Part shown: piece after piece, positions 1 to 6,499 of the stretch
How the letters are laid out: each line of letters starts with the position of its first letter
How positions within the stretch are numbered: the first letter of the stretch is position 1
From: Gammaproteobacteria bacterium
GTDB taxonomy: Bacteria > Pseudomonadota > Gammaproteobacteria > Chromatiales > Chromatiaceae
Reading direction: 5' to 3'
DNA length: 11,384 nt
NCBI GenBank assembly: GCA_015767355.1
Contig: JADWMH010000049.1
Coordinates: 1-11,384, forward strand
Made by a program: the position numbers and the translations under genes
Notes under the pieces: generated by a model
The model's input: the letters and a program-made list of their open reading frames with translations, nothing else
Told to the model about the DNA's origin: nothing
Databases searched by the model: none

Positions 1-42
1 ACGCTTCTGAGCAACCGTGAGCTTCTTTTTTATCTTAGCCAT
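1..42 (-). CDS. N-terminal fragment of an unidentified lysine-rich protein (runs off the window)
   Basis: Reading the minus strand from base 42, an ATG opens 14 uninterrupted codons (MAKIKKKLTVAQKR) that continue past the window edge. A purine-rich AGGG lies a few bases upstream of the ATG and can serve as a ribosome-binding site. The very basic N-terminus resembles that of RNA- or ribosome-associated proteins, but 14 residues cannot identify a family. The gene lies 70 bases downstream of sixA on the same strand, so the two may share a transcript. Confidence 0.45.
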   Translation of the reverse strand, partial: MAKIKKKLTVAQKR

Positions 43-112
43 TTGCCCTACTTTATAGTTCTGAAAGTCAAAATAAGGGGTGAAATTGCAATTGTCGCAT
101 CCCGGAAAGTTT

Positions 113-586
113 TCATAGAGGCGCCTCCGGCAACTGTTCGGGGCGTATCATCCACTGCACTTGCCAGCCAGATCCTTCCTCGGTTTCCAGACAGACGATG
201 CTGCCCGGACGATAGGCGACAATGGCTCTCTCCTCAATGCCAGTAGTCAGCCTGGCCACCAACTTCGCCATGAACGGCAGGTGCCCGACGACGAGGAGAT
301 TTTCATCCCACTCCTCGACATGCTGAACAAAGGATTCCACGGGATCATTGGGATTAAGTCCGCCAAACTGCTCAGCCTTCAGGTCAGGAGCCGCTGCCGC
401 TGCCAGTATCTCCGCCGTCTGCCGCGCCCGCGTCTTGCCGCTGTGCAATACGCGCGCAACGCGCACCTTCCCTGCCAGAAAAGATGCCAGGCGCTGCACA
501 TCTTTTCGCCCTGCTTCACTCAGCGCCCGGTCGGGATCGATATCTTTCGAAAGTGCTTCACCATGTTGAACGAGATAAAGTTGCAT
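113..586 (-). CDS. sixA: SixA-type phosphohistidine phosphatase
   Basis: A 157-residue protein of the histidine phosphatase (phosphoglycerate mutase-like) superfamily, the usual length for SixA. SixA removes phosphate from phosphohistidine proteins; in E. coli it acts on histidine-phosphotransfer proteins such as ArcB and the nitrogen phosphotransferase system. The N-terminal catalytic motif is LVQHGEA with nucleophile His8. The arginine usual in the RHG signature is glutamine here, a variant I recall from other SixA-like proteins. Further active-site signatures are HSGKTRARQTAE at residues 48-59 and VGHLPFM with His102. It is cytosolic, with no signal peptide or membrane segment. The ATG at 586 is supported by a strong GGAGGGGG Shine-Dalgarno directly upstream. 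A perfect inverted repeat at 613-625 lies about 26 bases upstream. The partner protein cannot be read from the context. Confidence 0.9.
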   Translation of the reverse strand: MQLYLVQHGEALSKDIDPDRALSEAGRKDVQRLASFLAGKVRVARVLHSGKTRARQTAEILAAAAAPDLKAEQFGGLNPNDPVESFVQHVEEWDENLLVVGHLPFMAKLVARLTTGIEERAIVAYRPGSIVCLETEEGSGWQVQWMIRPEQLPEAPL

Positions 587-612
587 TGCCCCCTCCTGCG
601 CCCGAAGCGCGT

Positions 613-625
613 ATCAAAGTTTGAT
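613..625. promoter_or_regulatory. 13-base palindrome upstream of sixA
   Basis: ATCAAA-G-TTTGAT is a perfect 6-base inverted repeat around one central base. It lies 26 bases upstream of the sixA start codon, in the spacer between sixA and vapC. Its size and location fit a dimeric regulator site, but no regulator is identifiable and a chance palindrome is possible. Confidence 0.25.
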
Positions 626-677
626 TCTTTGCCAATCATGAATACAGAACCCGCTTTAGAGTTGTCGATCCTGGAAG

Positions 678-1115
678 TCAATGCGTTGGGCGTTCGATAA
701 AAGGATTCTGTATGGTCAATTGCTCGATTTTCTGTCCATGTTGCAAGTCTTCGCTATAAAGGGTTTTGCAGCCGGCTTCAAGCGCAGCAGCAACAATCAG
801 GCTGTCGTAAAAGCTGAATTGATAACGATTCTGAATTTCCAGGCCACGCCTGTAAAACGAAATACTGGGGTATATTCGTAGCAAGGGACTTAACGAATCT
901 ATCAGGTATTGTTCGGCCTGTTTTTCTGTAAGAGAAATTTCTGCTTTTCGTACGATGGTATTGAGACACTCCTGCACCACTTGAAAGCTGATGCAGGCAT
1001 TTCCAGCCTCGATGCCTCTACGGATAATACGATTTGCAATATCCGCCTTTGCCACGTCCTCTGTTTCTATCTGATAGATGAATAAATTGGTGTCAATAAA
1101 ATTCTCAACGCTCAT
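678..1115 (-). CDS. PIN-domain ribonuclease toxin, VapC type
   Basis: A 145-residue PIN-domain protein, the usual size for a VapC toxin. VapC toxins are Mg2+-dependent endoribonucleases that cut tRNA or rRNA when freed from their antitoxin. The expected acidic residues are present and in order: Asp8 in FIDTN, Glu49 in VVQECLN, Asp104 in FYDSLIVAAA, and Glu122/Asp123 in YSEDLQHG. The start ATG at 1115 lies inside the end of the antitoxin gene, giving an 11-base overlap that implies translational coupling. The region is clearly more AT-rich than the hyp genes, consistent with horizontal acquisition. The reading frame is full length, so the toxin is probably intact. The RNA target cannot be predicted from sequence. 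Confidence 0.9.
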   Translation of the reverse strand: MSVENFIDTNLFIYQIETEDVAKADIANRIIRRGIEAGNACISFQVVQECLNTIVRKAEISLTEKQAEQYLIDSLSPLLRIYPSISFYRRGLEIQNRYQFSFYDSLIVAAALEAGCKTLYSEDLQHGQKIEQLTIQNPFIERPTH

Positions 1116-1326
1116 TCATCTCATCCCGTGTGAGTTTTCGTCCAACCTTTAGCTTGCCGCGTAGTTCATTGACCGTGTTGTCGAAACGGCGCAACTGCTC
1201 TTGCTTACGCGCATACTCAGTCAACCAACCCCGAAACTGCTCATTCAGCGTGGTGTGCTCTGCTGCAGCACGTTGGCGGGCGGCATCAATTAGATGTTCA
1301 TCAGCACTTAATGTAATGTTTTTCAC
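1105..1326 (-). CDS. Ribbon-helix-helix antitoxin, VapB-like
   Basis: A 73-residue protein directly upstream of the PIN toxin and overlapping it by 11 bases, the standard antitoxin-first layout. The N-terminus, MKNITLSADEHLIDAARQRA, fits a ribbon-helix-helix fold: a short beta strand followed by a helix. The charged C-terminus (residues about 40-73) is the likely toxin-binding tail. Such antitoxins neutralise VapC and repress their own promoter, alone and with the toxin. The start codon is GTG at 1326-1324, supported by an AAAGGA seven to eight bases upstream; the only nearby upstream in-frame ATG is cut off by a stop codon. The exact antitoxin family is uncertain from so short a protein, but the pairing is clear. 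Confidence 0.85.
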   Translation of the reverse strand: MKNITLSADEHLIDAARQRAAAEHTTLNEQFRGWLTEYARKQEQLRRFDNTVNELRGKLKVGRKLTRDEMNER

Positions 1327-1358
1327 AAGACTATCCTTTATTCATATAACACATATTT

Positions 1359-1368
1359 AGTGTACACT
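1359..1368. promoter_or_regulatory. Palindromic candidate operator of the toxin-antitoxin pair
   Basis: AGTGTACACT is a perfect 10-base palindrome 33 bases upstream of the vapB GTG, in the 154-base divergent spacer between vapB and hypC. Ribbon-helix-helix antitoxins typically bind short palindromes in this position for autoregulation. AT-rich sequence between it and vapB could hold the -10 element, but I could not assign a good -35/-10 pair on either strand. Being in a shared spacer, bound VapBC might also affect hypC transcription; that is inference. Confidence 0.4.
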
Positions 1369-1480
1369 GTTTTCGTGCAGGATAATATACTATTGCCAAT
1401 TCTGTGGTTTTACATGCAGATGCTGAATAGAGAGAAAGGTGGTATATTTATCATTAGGCTGGATGAATGGAAATAGTGAA

Positions 1481-1741
1481 ATGTGCCTTGGCATTCCGAT
1501 GCAGGTGATGGAGATTGACGACTTTATGGCGCGCTGCGAAGCCAAGGGAATCATGCGCGATGTCAGTCTCTTCATGTTGCAGCATGAAAACATCGAACCG
1601 GGCGACTACGTTGTAGTGCATGTCGGTTATGCCATCCAGAAAATGACAGAGCATGAAGCCCGCTCGGCATGGGAGATCTACGACGAAATGCTCGATCTGG
1701 AAGCAGAGCAACACAAAAACGGAATACTGCCCGTTGCATGA
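1481..1741 (+). CDS. hypC: [NiFe]-hydrogenase maturation chaperone HypC
   Basis: An 86-residue HypC/HybG-family chaperone. It binds HypD and carries the Fe(CN)2CO unit to the precursor of the hydrogenase large subunit. The invariant N-terminus MCLGIPMQV is present, with Cys2 the iron- and HypD-binding residue. The start is placed at the ATG at 1481, although the frame is open 14 codons further upstream, because HypC proteins begin exactly at Met-Cys-Leu-Gly and Cys2 must be the second residue. It is the first gene of the hyp cluster; its end overlaps the hypA start by 8 bases. The Shine-Dalgarno is weak (GGA-rich, upstream of the ATG). No hydrogenase-specific promoter signal was found in the 5' spacer. 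Confidence 0.96.
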   Translation: MCLGIPMQVMEIDDFMARCEAKGIMRDVSLFMLQHENIEPGDYVVVHVGYAIQKMTEHEARSAWEIYDEMLDLEAEQHKNGILPVA

Positions 1742-2114
1742 ACTCTCCATCTGCCAGGCATTAGTTGATCAGTTGGAGGGAATTGCAGCGCAGCATCCGG
1801 GCAAGCAGGTTGCAGATGTCTATCTTGGCATAGGGCCGCTGTCAGGCGTCGTTCCCCAGCTGTTGAGTGATGCTTTTAGCGTCGCCCGCGCCGGCAGCTG
1901 CGCCAGCACTGCTACTCTGCATATTCACGAAAGTGAAATTATTGTACGCTGTCTCAGCTGTGGCAAACAGAGTCCGGCAAAAGCAAACCGCCTGTTGTGC
2001 AGCCATTGCGGCGAGTGGCGGACAGACCTGGTTTCAGGTGATGAGCTGTTGCTTGAACGCGTTGAGTTAGAGGCTTTTGAACAACCCGGAAAAACATCGC
2101 CGGCATACCATTAG
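1734..2114 (+). CDS. hypA: Hydrogenase nickel-insertion protein HypA (TTG start)
   Basis: A 126-residue HypA/HybF protein, slightly longer than the usual 113-118 because of a C-terminal tail. With HypB it inserts nickel into the hydrogenase large subunit after the iron unit is in place. The start is TTG at 1734, which yields the invariant N-terminus MHELSICQ; His2 and Glu3 belong to the nickel site, so translation cannot begin elsewhere. The out-of-frame ATG at 1738 and an upstream in-frame ATG at 1653 are decoys. Zinc is bound by two CxxC pairs, Cys73/Cys76 and Cys89/Cys92. The start overlaps the last 8 bases of hypC, suggesting translational coupling. The next gene, hypB, begins 11 bases after the stop. 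Confidence 0.94.
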   Translation: MHELSICQALVDQLEGIAAQHPGKQVADVYLGIGPLSGVVPQLLSDAFSVARAGSCASTATLHIHESEIIVRCLSCGKQSPAKANRLLCSHCGEWRTDLVSGDELLLERVELEAFEQPGKTSPAYH

Positions 2115-2125
2115 GGTGAGAAAAA

Positions 2126-2932
2126 ATGTGTGACACATGTGGTTGTAGTATTACCGAAGGAAACCGTCACCTGATCGATGAGGGAGGCAAACATGAACAC
2201 AGCGGCGCAGTCGAAGTATTGAGCAATCTGCTGCATGAGAATAACCATACTGCGGCGCATAATCGCGAGCATTTCGATCGCTGCCATGTTCTGACAATCA
2301 ACCTGATGTCATCGCCGGGTTCCGGCAAGACCGCGCTTTTGGAAGCGACAATTGAACAGCTGGGAAAAAGATATCGCATCGGGGTCATCGAAGGCGACCT
2401 GGAGACAGAGAACGATGCCGCACGCATTCGCGCCAAGGGCGTTCCGGCAGTGCAAATCATGACAGGAACCGCCTGCCACCTGGACGCCCACCTGGTTCAC
2501 ACCGCTCTGCACGATATGAATCTCGATGAGATCGACATTCTCTTTATTGAGAACGTCGGCAATCTTGTCTGTCCGGCGAGTTTCGACCTCGGACAGCACT
2601 ACAATGTCACGCTGCTCTCCACCACCGAGGGCGATGACAAACCGGCAAAATATCCGGTGATGTTCCGCGCAGCCGACGCCATGCTGATCACCAAGAGCGA
2701 CCTGCTGGAAGTGCTTGGTGATTTTGATCCGCACAAAGCGACGCAGTATCTGCGCAACCTGGCTAATCCCGCCGAGGTCATCACGCTCTCTTCCCGCAAC
2801 GGCGAGCATATCGATCTCTGGATCGAGTGGCTGCATGAGCGCTTTGACCAGCAGCAGCAACGCATTGCGGATGGCGCTACACGCAGGCCTGCCATCCAGC
2901 CCGATGGAATTGCCCTGCATGCGGCAAATTGA
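2126..2932 (+). CDS. hypB: Hydrogenase nickel incorporation GTPase HypB
   Basis: A 268-residue SIMIBI-class GTPase that hydrolyses GTP to drive nickel delivery together with HypA. The N-terminal high-affinity nickel motif is intact: MCDTCGC, with Cys2, Cys5 and Cys7. A short segment with several histidines follows (residues 15-54), much less histidine-rich than the storage-type HypB of rhizobia. The GTPase core has the P-loop SSPGSGKTA at 62-70, EGDLETENDA near 89-98, the dimer/metal-site residues Cys117 and His118, IENVGNLVCPASFDLG at 141-156 (Cys149), and the guanine-specificity motif TKSD at 189-192 where NKxD is usual. AGGGTGAG gives a good ribosome-binding site. A 96-base spacer follows before hypD. 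Confidence 0.97.
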   Translation: MCDTCGCSITEGNRHLIDEGGKHEHSGAVEVLSNLLHENNHTAAHNREHFDRCHVLTINLMSSPGSGKTALLEATIEQLGKRYRIGVIEGDLETENDAARIRAKGVPAVQIMTGTACHLDAHLVHTALHDMNLDEIDILFIENVGNLVCPASFDLGQHYNVTLLSTTEGDDKPAKYPVMFRAADAMLITKSDLLEVLGDFDPHKATQYLRNLANPAEVITLSSRNGEHIDLWIEWLHERFDQQQQRIADGATRRPAIQPDGIALHAAN

Positions 2933-3028
2933 GATCAACTTTATAAACCGAAACACATCTGTTGTAATTGATGCGCTTCGTTCCTCAACACATCCTATAT
3001 CTGCCCTCCTACAGCGTGTGACTCCTGA

Positions 3029-4135
3029 ATGTCTGACATAGAAGCTGCGCACTGGTTGCAGCGCATCCGCGAGCTTGATCTTCCCAAGCGAATCCGCATC
3101 ATGAATGTCTGCGGCGGTCATGAACGCTCGATCACCATGGCCGGTCTGCGCTCGGCGCTGCCTGACAACATCGAATTGATTCCCGGTCCCGGCTGCCCCG
3201 TGTGCATCTGCCCGGAAGAGGATATCTACGAGGCGATTCAGATCAGTCTCAATGAAGAGGTTATCCTTGTCAGCTTTGGCGACATGCTGCGGGTACCGGT
3301 CAATGTGCCGAAAAGCCAGACGCGTTCACTGGAACAGGCGCGCGCTGCCGGAGCTGACATTCGTCCGGTTGCATCTCCGCTGGAGGTGATGCAGATCGCC
3401 AGAGAGAATCCGCACAAACAGGTGCTCTTTTTCGCCGCCGGCTTCGAGACCACCATGGCGCCGGTTGCAGCCATGGCGCTGCAAGATCCGCCTGACAATC
3501 TCTCGATTCTGCTCTCGGGACGTCTCACCTGGCCTGCAGTCTCCATGCTGCTCGATACCGGCATGGCCAACTTTGACTGCCTGGTCGCCCCCGGACATGT
3601 CTCGACTATCATGGGATCTCAAGAGTGGCAGTTTGTGATTCGCGATCACCGCATCCCCACCGCAGTTGCCGGTTTTACGACTGAAAGCCTGCTGGCCGCC
3701 TTCTACTCCACGATGCGACAGAAGATCGAAAACAGGCTGTTCCTCGATAACTGCTACCCGGAGCTGGTGCATAAAGAGGGAAATCCTCTGGCGCGCAAAC
3801 AGCTTGCCGAAGTCTTTGGTGTCGTCGATGCCAACTGGCGCGGGGTAGGCATTATCCCCGCTTCCGGCTTTGCACTGAACACCGCACACAGCCACCTGGA
3901 TGCACAGCTGCGCTTTCCCGGCTACCGGGATGACGCGCGCAAACGCGCCGGTCAGATGCCGCCCGGATGTGACTGCGCCAAAGTGGTGCTGGGACGCATC
4001 TATCCGGACGAGTGCCGCCTCTACGGCAGCGCCTGTACACCGCGTACTCCTGTAGGGCCGTGCATGGTCTCCGACGAGGGAGCATGCCGCATCTGGTGGT
4101 CGGGTGGCGTGCGCAAATCCAGATCCGTTGCCTGA
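3029..4135 (+). CDS. hypD: Hydrogenase maturation iron-sulfur protein HypD
   Basis: A 368-residue HypD, full family length. It carries a [4Fe-4S] cluster and, in complex with HypC, is the scaffold on which cyanide from HypE and carbon monoxide are attached to iron. The conserved motifs are present: NVCGGHE with Cys28, IPGPGCPVC at 51-59 with Cys56 and Cys59, FGDMLRVP at 83-90, FFAAGFETT, APGHVS, and the cysteine-rich C-terminal region with GCDCAKV, YGSACTP and GACRIWWSGG. The ATG at 3029 is preceded immediately by an in-frame TGA, so no upstream start is possible. No recognisable Shine-Dalgarno is seen there. The gene shares the strand and likely the transcript of hypB and hypF, although spacers separate them. 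Confidence 0.97.
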   Translation: MSDIEAAHWLQRIRELDLPKRIRIMNVCGGHERSITMAGLRSALPDNIELIPGPGCPVCICPEEDIYEAIQISLNEEVILVSFGDMLRVPVNVPKSQTRSLEQARAAGADIRPVASPLEVMQIARENPHKQVLFFAAGFETTMAPVAAMALQDPPDNLSILLSGRLTWPAVSMLLDTGMANFDCLVAPGHVSTIMGSQEWQFVIRDHRIPTAVAGFTTESLLAAFYSTMRQKIENRLFLDNCYPELVHKEGNPLARKQLAEVFGVVDANWRGVGIIPASGFALNTAHSHLDAQLRFPGYRDDARKRAGQMPPGCDCAKVVLGRIYPDECRLYGSACTPRTPVGPCMVSDEGACRIWWSGGVRKSRSVA

Positions 4136-4181
4136 AATTGTGGCCCCTCGGAAACATTGCCACCATTATCCCGAAGAAAGT

Positions 4182-4221
4182 GAGATATTGAGGATAAGAT
4201 CTCTCCTTCGTCGAGATGACA
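4182..4221. repeat. Small inverted-repeat element in the hypD-hypF spacer
   Basis: ATCTC (4199-4203) can pair with GAGAT at 4213-4217, and also with an earlier GAGAT at 4182-4186, so two mutually exclusive 5-base-pair hairpins are possible. The segment 4197-4221, AGAT...TTCGTCGAGATGACAA, resembles a dispersed intergenic repeat I recall from many bacterial genomes (ending in an AATGAC-like box). A similarly built element occurs at 10591-10624. Each stem is short, so structure alone is weak evidence. Confidence 0.4.
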
Positions 4222-4246
4222 ACCGGGAAATGAAGGATCACGGTTC

Positions 4247-6499
4247 ATGAATCACAAAGCTGTTGAATGGCTGCTCAGTGGACGTGTTCAGGGAGTCGGC
4301 TTCCGGCCTTTTGTCTATCTGAATGCAGAGCGTTACAAGATCAACGGATGGGTGCGCAATATCCTTGGCCGCGTCGAAATCCATGCAGAGGGAGAGAGTG
4401 CGCAGCTGGCTGCATTCCGCACCGCCCTGATTGACGAGGCGCCTCCCCTCTCCCGTCCACGCCTCGAAAGGGAACGAGCCGCAGAGATTGCTCACTTCAG
4501 TGCATTTACCATTTTGGAAAGCTCTCGTGAAGGCGCTGCAGAGATCCATGTTCCACCAGACCAGGCCATCTGTGCAGAGTGTGACGAGGAGCTGTTTGAT
4601 GTGACGAACCGGCGCTTTCGCTACCCCTTCATCAACTGCACTCAGTGCGGACCAAGATACAGCATCATCGACGCCATGCCTTATGACAGGCAAAACACCA
4701 GCATGATGGATTTTCCATTGTGCGATCGCTGTTACAGGGAGTATGAAAACCCCCTTGATCGCCGTTTTCACGCAGAACCAAATGTCTGCTCCGAGTGCGG
4801 TCCGCAGCTGACTTTTACGCAGGACGGGAACAAAACCTGCTTGAGTGATGCAGCGATGCAAGCCGCCGTGAAGGCGTTGAGAGAGGGGCGTATCCTCTCC
4901 ATCAAGGGCGTGGGCGGCTATCACCTGATGTGCGACGCAGCCAATGCCGCTGCGGTAAAACGTCTGCGCCGCAACAAGCACCGGCCGCACAAACCACTGG
5001 CGCTGATGGTTGCCGCCAAAGGAGATGATGATCTTGAGATGGTGCGGCAACTGGTTGTGGTGGAGAAGAGAACCGCAGCTGCCCTCACCTCCCAGGCCCG
5101 CCCGATCCTGCTGCTGAAAAAACGAGCTCATGCAGCTGTCTGCGATGAGATCGCACCCGGCCTGAACGAGCTCGGCGTGATGCTGCCGCCATCCCCACTG
5201 CACCAGTTGCTGGCGGCGGATTTTGGCAAGCCGCTGGTCGCTACGTCGGGCAACATCAGCGGCGAACCGGTGTTGACCGATGACAATGAAGCCTTGCAGC
5301 GGCTGAAGCCAGTCGCCGAAGGCTGGCTGATGCACAACCGCCGCATCGTACGCCCGGCGGATGACAGTGTAGCCCGCTACATGGCAGGAACTCCGCGCTT
5401 GATTCGACTCGGGCGCGGCGCGGCTCCACTGGAGTGGAGCCTGCCTTTTCATTTAAAACAACCTGTGATTGCTGTTGGCGGCCACATGAAAAACAGTATC
5501 GCGCTTGCCTGGGAGAACCGCGTCGTCCTCTCTCCGCATATCGGCGATCTGGGCAGTCAACACAGTCAGCACATTTTCCGCCAGGTGATTTCAGATCTGC
5601 AAAGGCTTTACCAGGTCAGTGCAGAGCACATCGTCTGTGACCTGCATCCGCGCTACGCCAGCACAAAATGGGCTGTAGAGAGTGGCTTGCCAATCACCCG
5701 GGTGCAGCATCACCGCGCCCACGCCTCAACCCTGGCGGGAGAACATGGACGCTCTGACAGGGGATTGGTATTCAGCTGGGATGGCGTCGGCCTTGGCGAT
5801 GATGGAGCTCTGTGGGGAGGTGAAGCATTTATCGGCTCACCCTCGAAGTGGAGACATGCCGTCAGCTTTCGCCCCTTTCGGGTTGCCGGCGGCGACCAGG
5901 TCTCAGCAGAACCCTGGCGCAGTGCTGCGGCCCTACACTGGGAGCTTGATCTGGAATATGCAGAGAGAGAGACGCAGCAGCTCGCTCACCAGGCATGGCG
6001 GCGCGGCGTCAACAGCATCTCCACCACCGCCGTCGGCAGGCTCTTTGATGCCGCCGCCGCGATGCTGGGATTGGTGCAGAGAGCAAGCCACGAAGGCGAG
6101 GCGCCTATGCGCCTGGAAGCCATCGCCGAACGCTCAAAGCCAGGCGACAGCCTGCCAGTCAACGCTGACAACGGCTTGCTGCGCATCGACTGGGAACCAC
6201 TTTTTCACCTGCTGAAAAATCAAAAACTCTCAGTCTCCCATCGCGCCGGAGAATTCCACGCCATGCTTGCCGCTACCCTGTGCTGCCTGGCGGAACAGCT
6301 TTATCACAGCGAGCAGGTTCACTATGTGGGATTGAGCGGCGGCGTGTTCCAAAACGCGCTGCTGGTCGAACTGATCAGCGAACGGTTGCAGCAGAGCGGG
6401 ATAGAGCTGCTGTTGTGTGAGAAAATCCCCGTCAATGACGGAGGGTTGGCTTTTGGACAGATCATTGAATATACAGCGAGCGTAAATCACCATGAGTGA
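4247..6499 (+). CDS. hypF: Carbamoyltransferase HypF
   Basis: A 750-residue HypF of normal length. It transfers the carbamoyl group of carbamoyl phosphate, via carbamoyl adenylate, to the C-terminal cysteine of HypE: the first step in making the cyanide ligands. Domains in order: acylphosphatase-like (residues about 5-92, VQGVGFRPFV with Arg20, and NGWVRN with Asn38); zinc-finger region with cysteine pairs 109/112, 131/134, 159/162 and 181/184; YrdC-like adenylation domain (about 200-390, with KHRPHKPLALMV and SGNISGEP at 334-341); and Kae1-like carbamoyltransferase domain (about 405-745, with DLHPRY, VQHHRAH at 486-492, WDGVGLGDDG at 511-520, GLSGGVFQN near 695-703, and PVNDGGLAFGQ). GAAGGAT lies 8-9 bases before the ATG. 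The stop overlaps the hypE start by 8 bases (ATGAGTGA). Confidence 0.97.
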   Translation: MNHKAVEWLLSGRVQGVGFRPFVYLNAERYKINGWVRNILGRVEIHAEGESAQLAAFRTALIDEAPPLSRPRLERERAAEIAHFSAFTILESSREGAAEIHVPPDQAICAECDEELFDVTNRRFRYPFINCTQCGPRYSIIDAMPYDRQNTSMMDFPLCDRCYREYENPLDRRFHAEPNVCSECGPQLTFTQDGNKTCLSDAAMQAAVKALREGRILSIKGVGGYHLMCDAANAAAVKRLRRNKHRPHKPLALMVAAKGDDDLEMVRQLVVVEKRTAAALTSQARPILLLKKRAHAAVCDEIAPGLNELGVMLPPSPLHQLLAADFGKPLVATSGNISGEPVLTDDNEALQRLKPVAEGWLMHNRRIVRPADDSVARYMAGTPRLIRLGRGAAPLEWSLPFHLKQPVIAVGGHMKNSIALAWENRVVLSPHIGDLGSQHSQHIFRQVISDLQRLYQVSAEHIVCDLHPRYASTKWAVESGLPITRVQHHRAHASTLAGEHGRSDRGLVFSWDGVGLGDDGALWGGEAFIGSPSKWRHAVSFRPFRVAGGDQVSAEPWRSAAALHWELDLEYAERETQQLAHQAWRRGVNSISTTAVGRLFDAAAAMLGLVQRASHEGEAPMRLEAIAERSKPGDSLPVNADNGLLRIDWEPLFHLLKNQKLSVSHRAGEFHAMLAATLCCLAEQLYHSEQVHYVGLSGGVFQNALLVELISERLQQSGIELLLCEKIPVNDGGLAFGQIIEYTASVNHHE

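Noticed and set aside
189..191. 189-192 region of HypB: TKSD instead of NKxD as evidence for a defective GTPase.
   Set aside because: Thr or Ser in place of Asn is tolerated in related GTPases and all other HypB motifs are intact. The coordinates given here are HypB residues, corresponding to bases near 2690-2701.
161..700. A 179-codon plus-strand frame across sixA.
   Set aside because: It is the shadow of sixA, which has catalytic motifs and a strong ribosome-binding site on the other strand.
1386..1391. TATACT as a -10 element for hypC.
   Set aside because: The sequences at the expected -35 distance do not resemble TTGACA; left unassigned.
1401..1420. A possible sigma-54 promoter upstream of hypC (GG and GC dinucleotides near 1406 and 1416), as in some hydrogenase clusters.
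   Set aside because: The GG and GC are separated by 8 bases rather than the required 10, and the flanking consensus is absent.
2309..3121. A 270-codon open frame on the minus strand opposite hypB and the start of hypD.
   Set aside because: It is antisense to the HypB GTPase motifs and shows no family resemblance.
4238..5452. A 404-codon open frame on the minus strand opposite hypF.
   Set aside because: It lies entirely antisense to the strongly conserved acylphosphatase, zinc-finger and YrdC regions of hypF; the translation shows no recognisable domain and is a by-product of codon bias.
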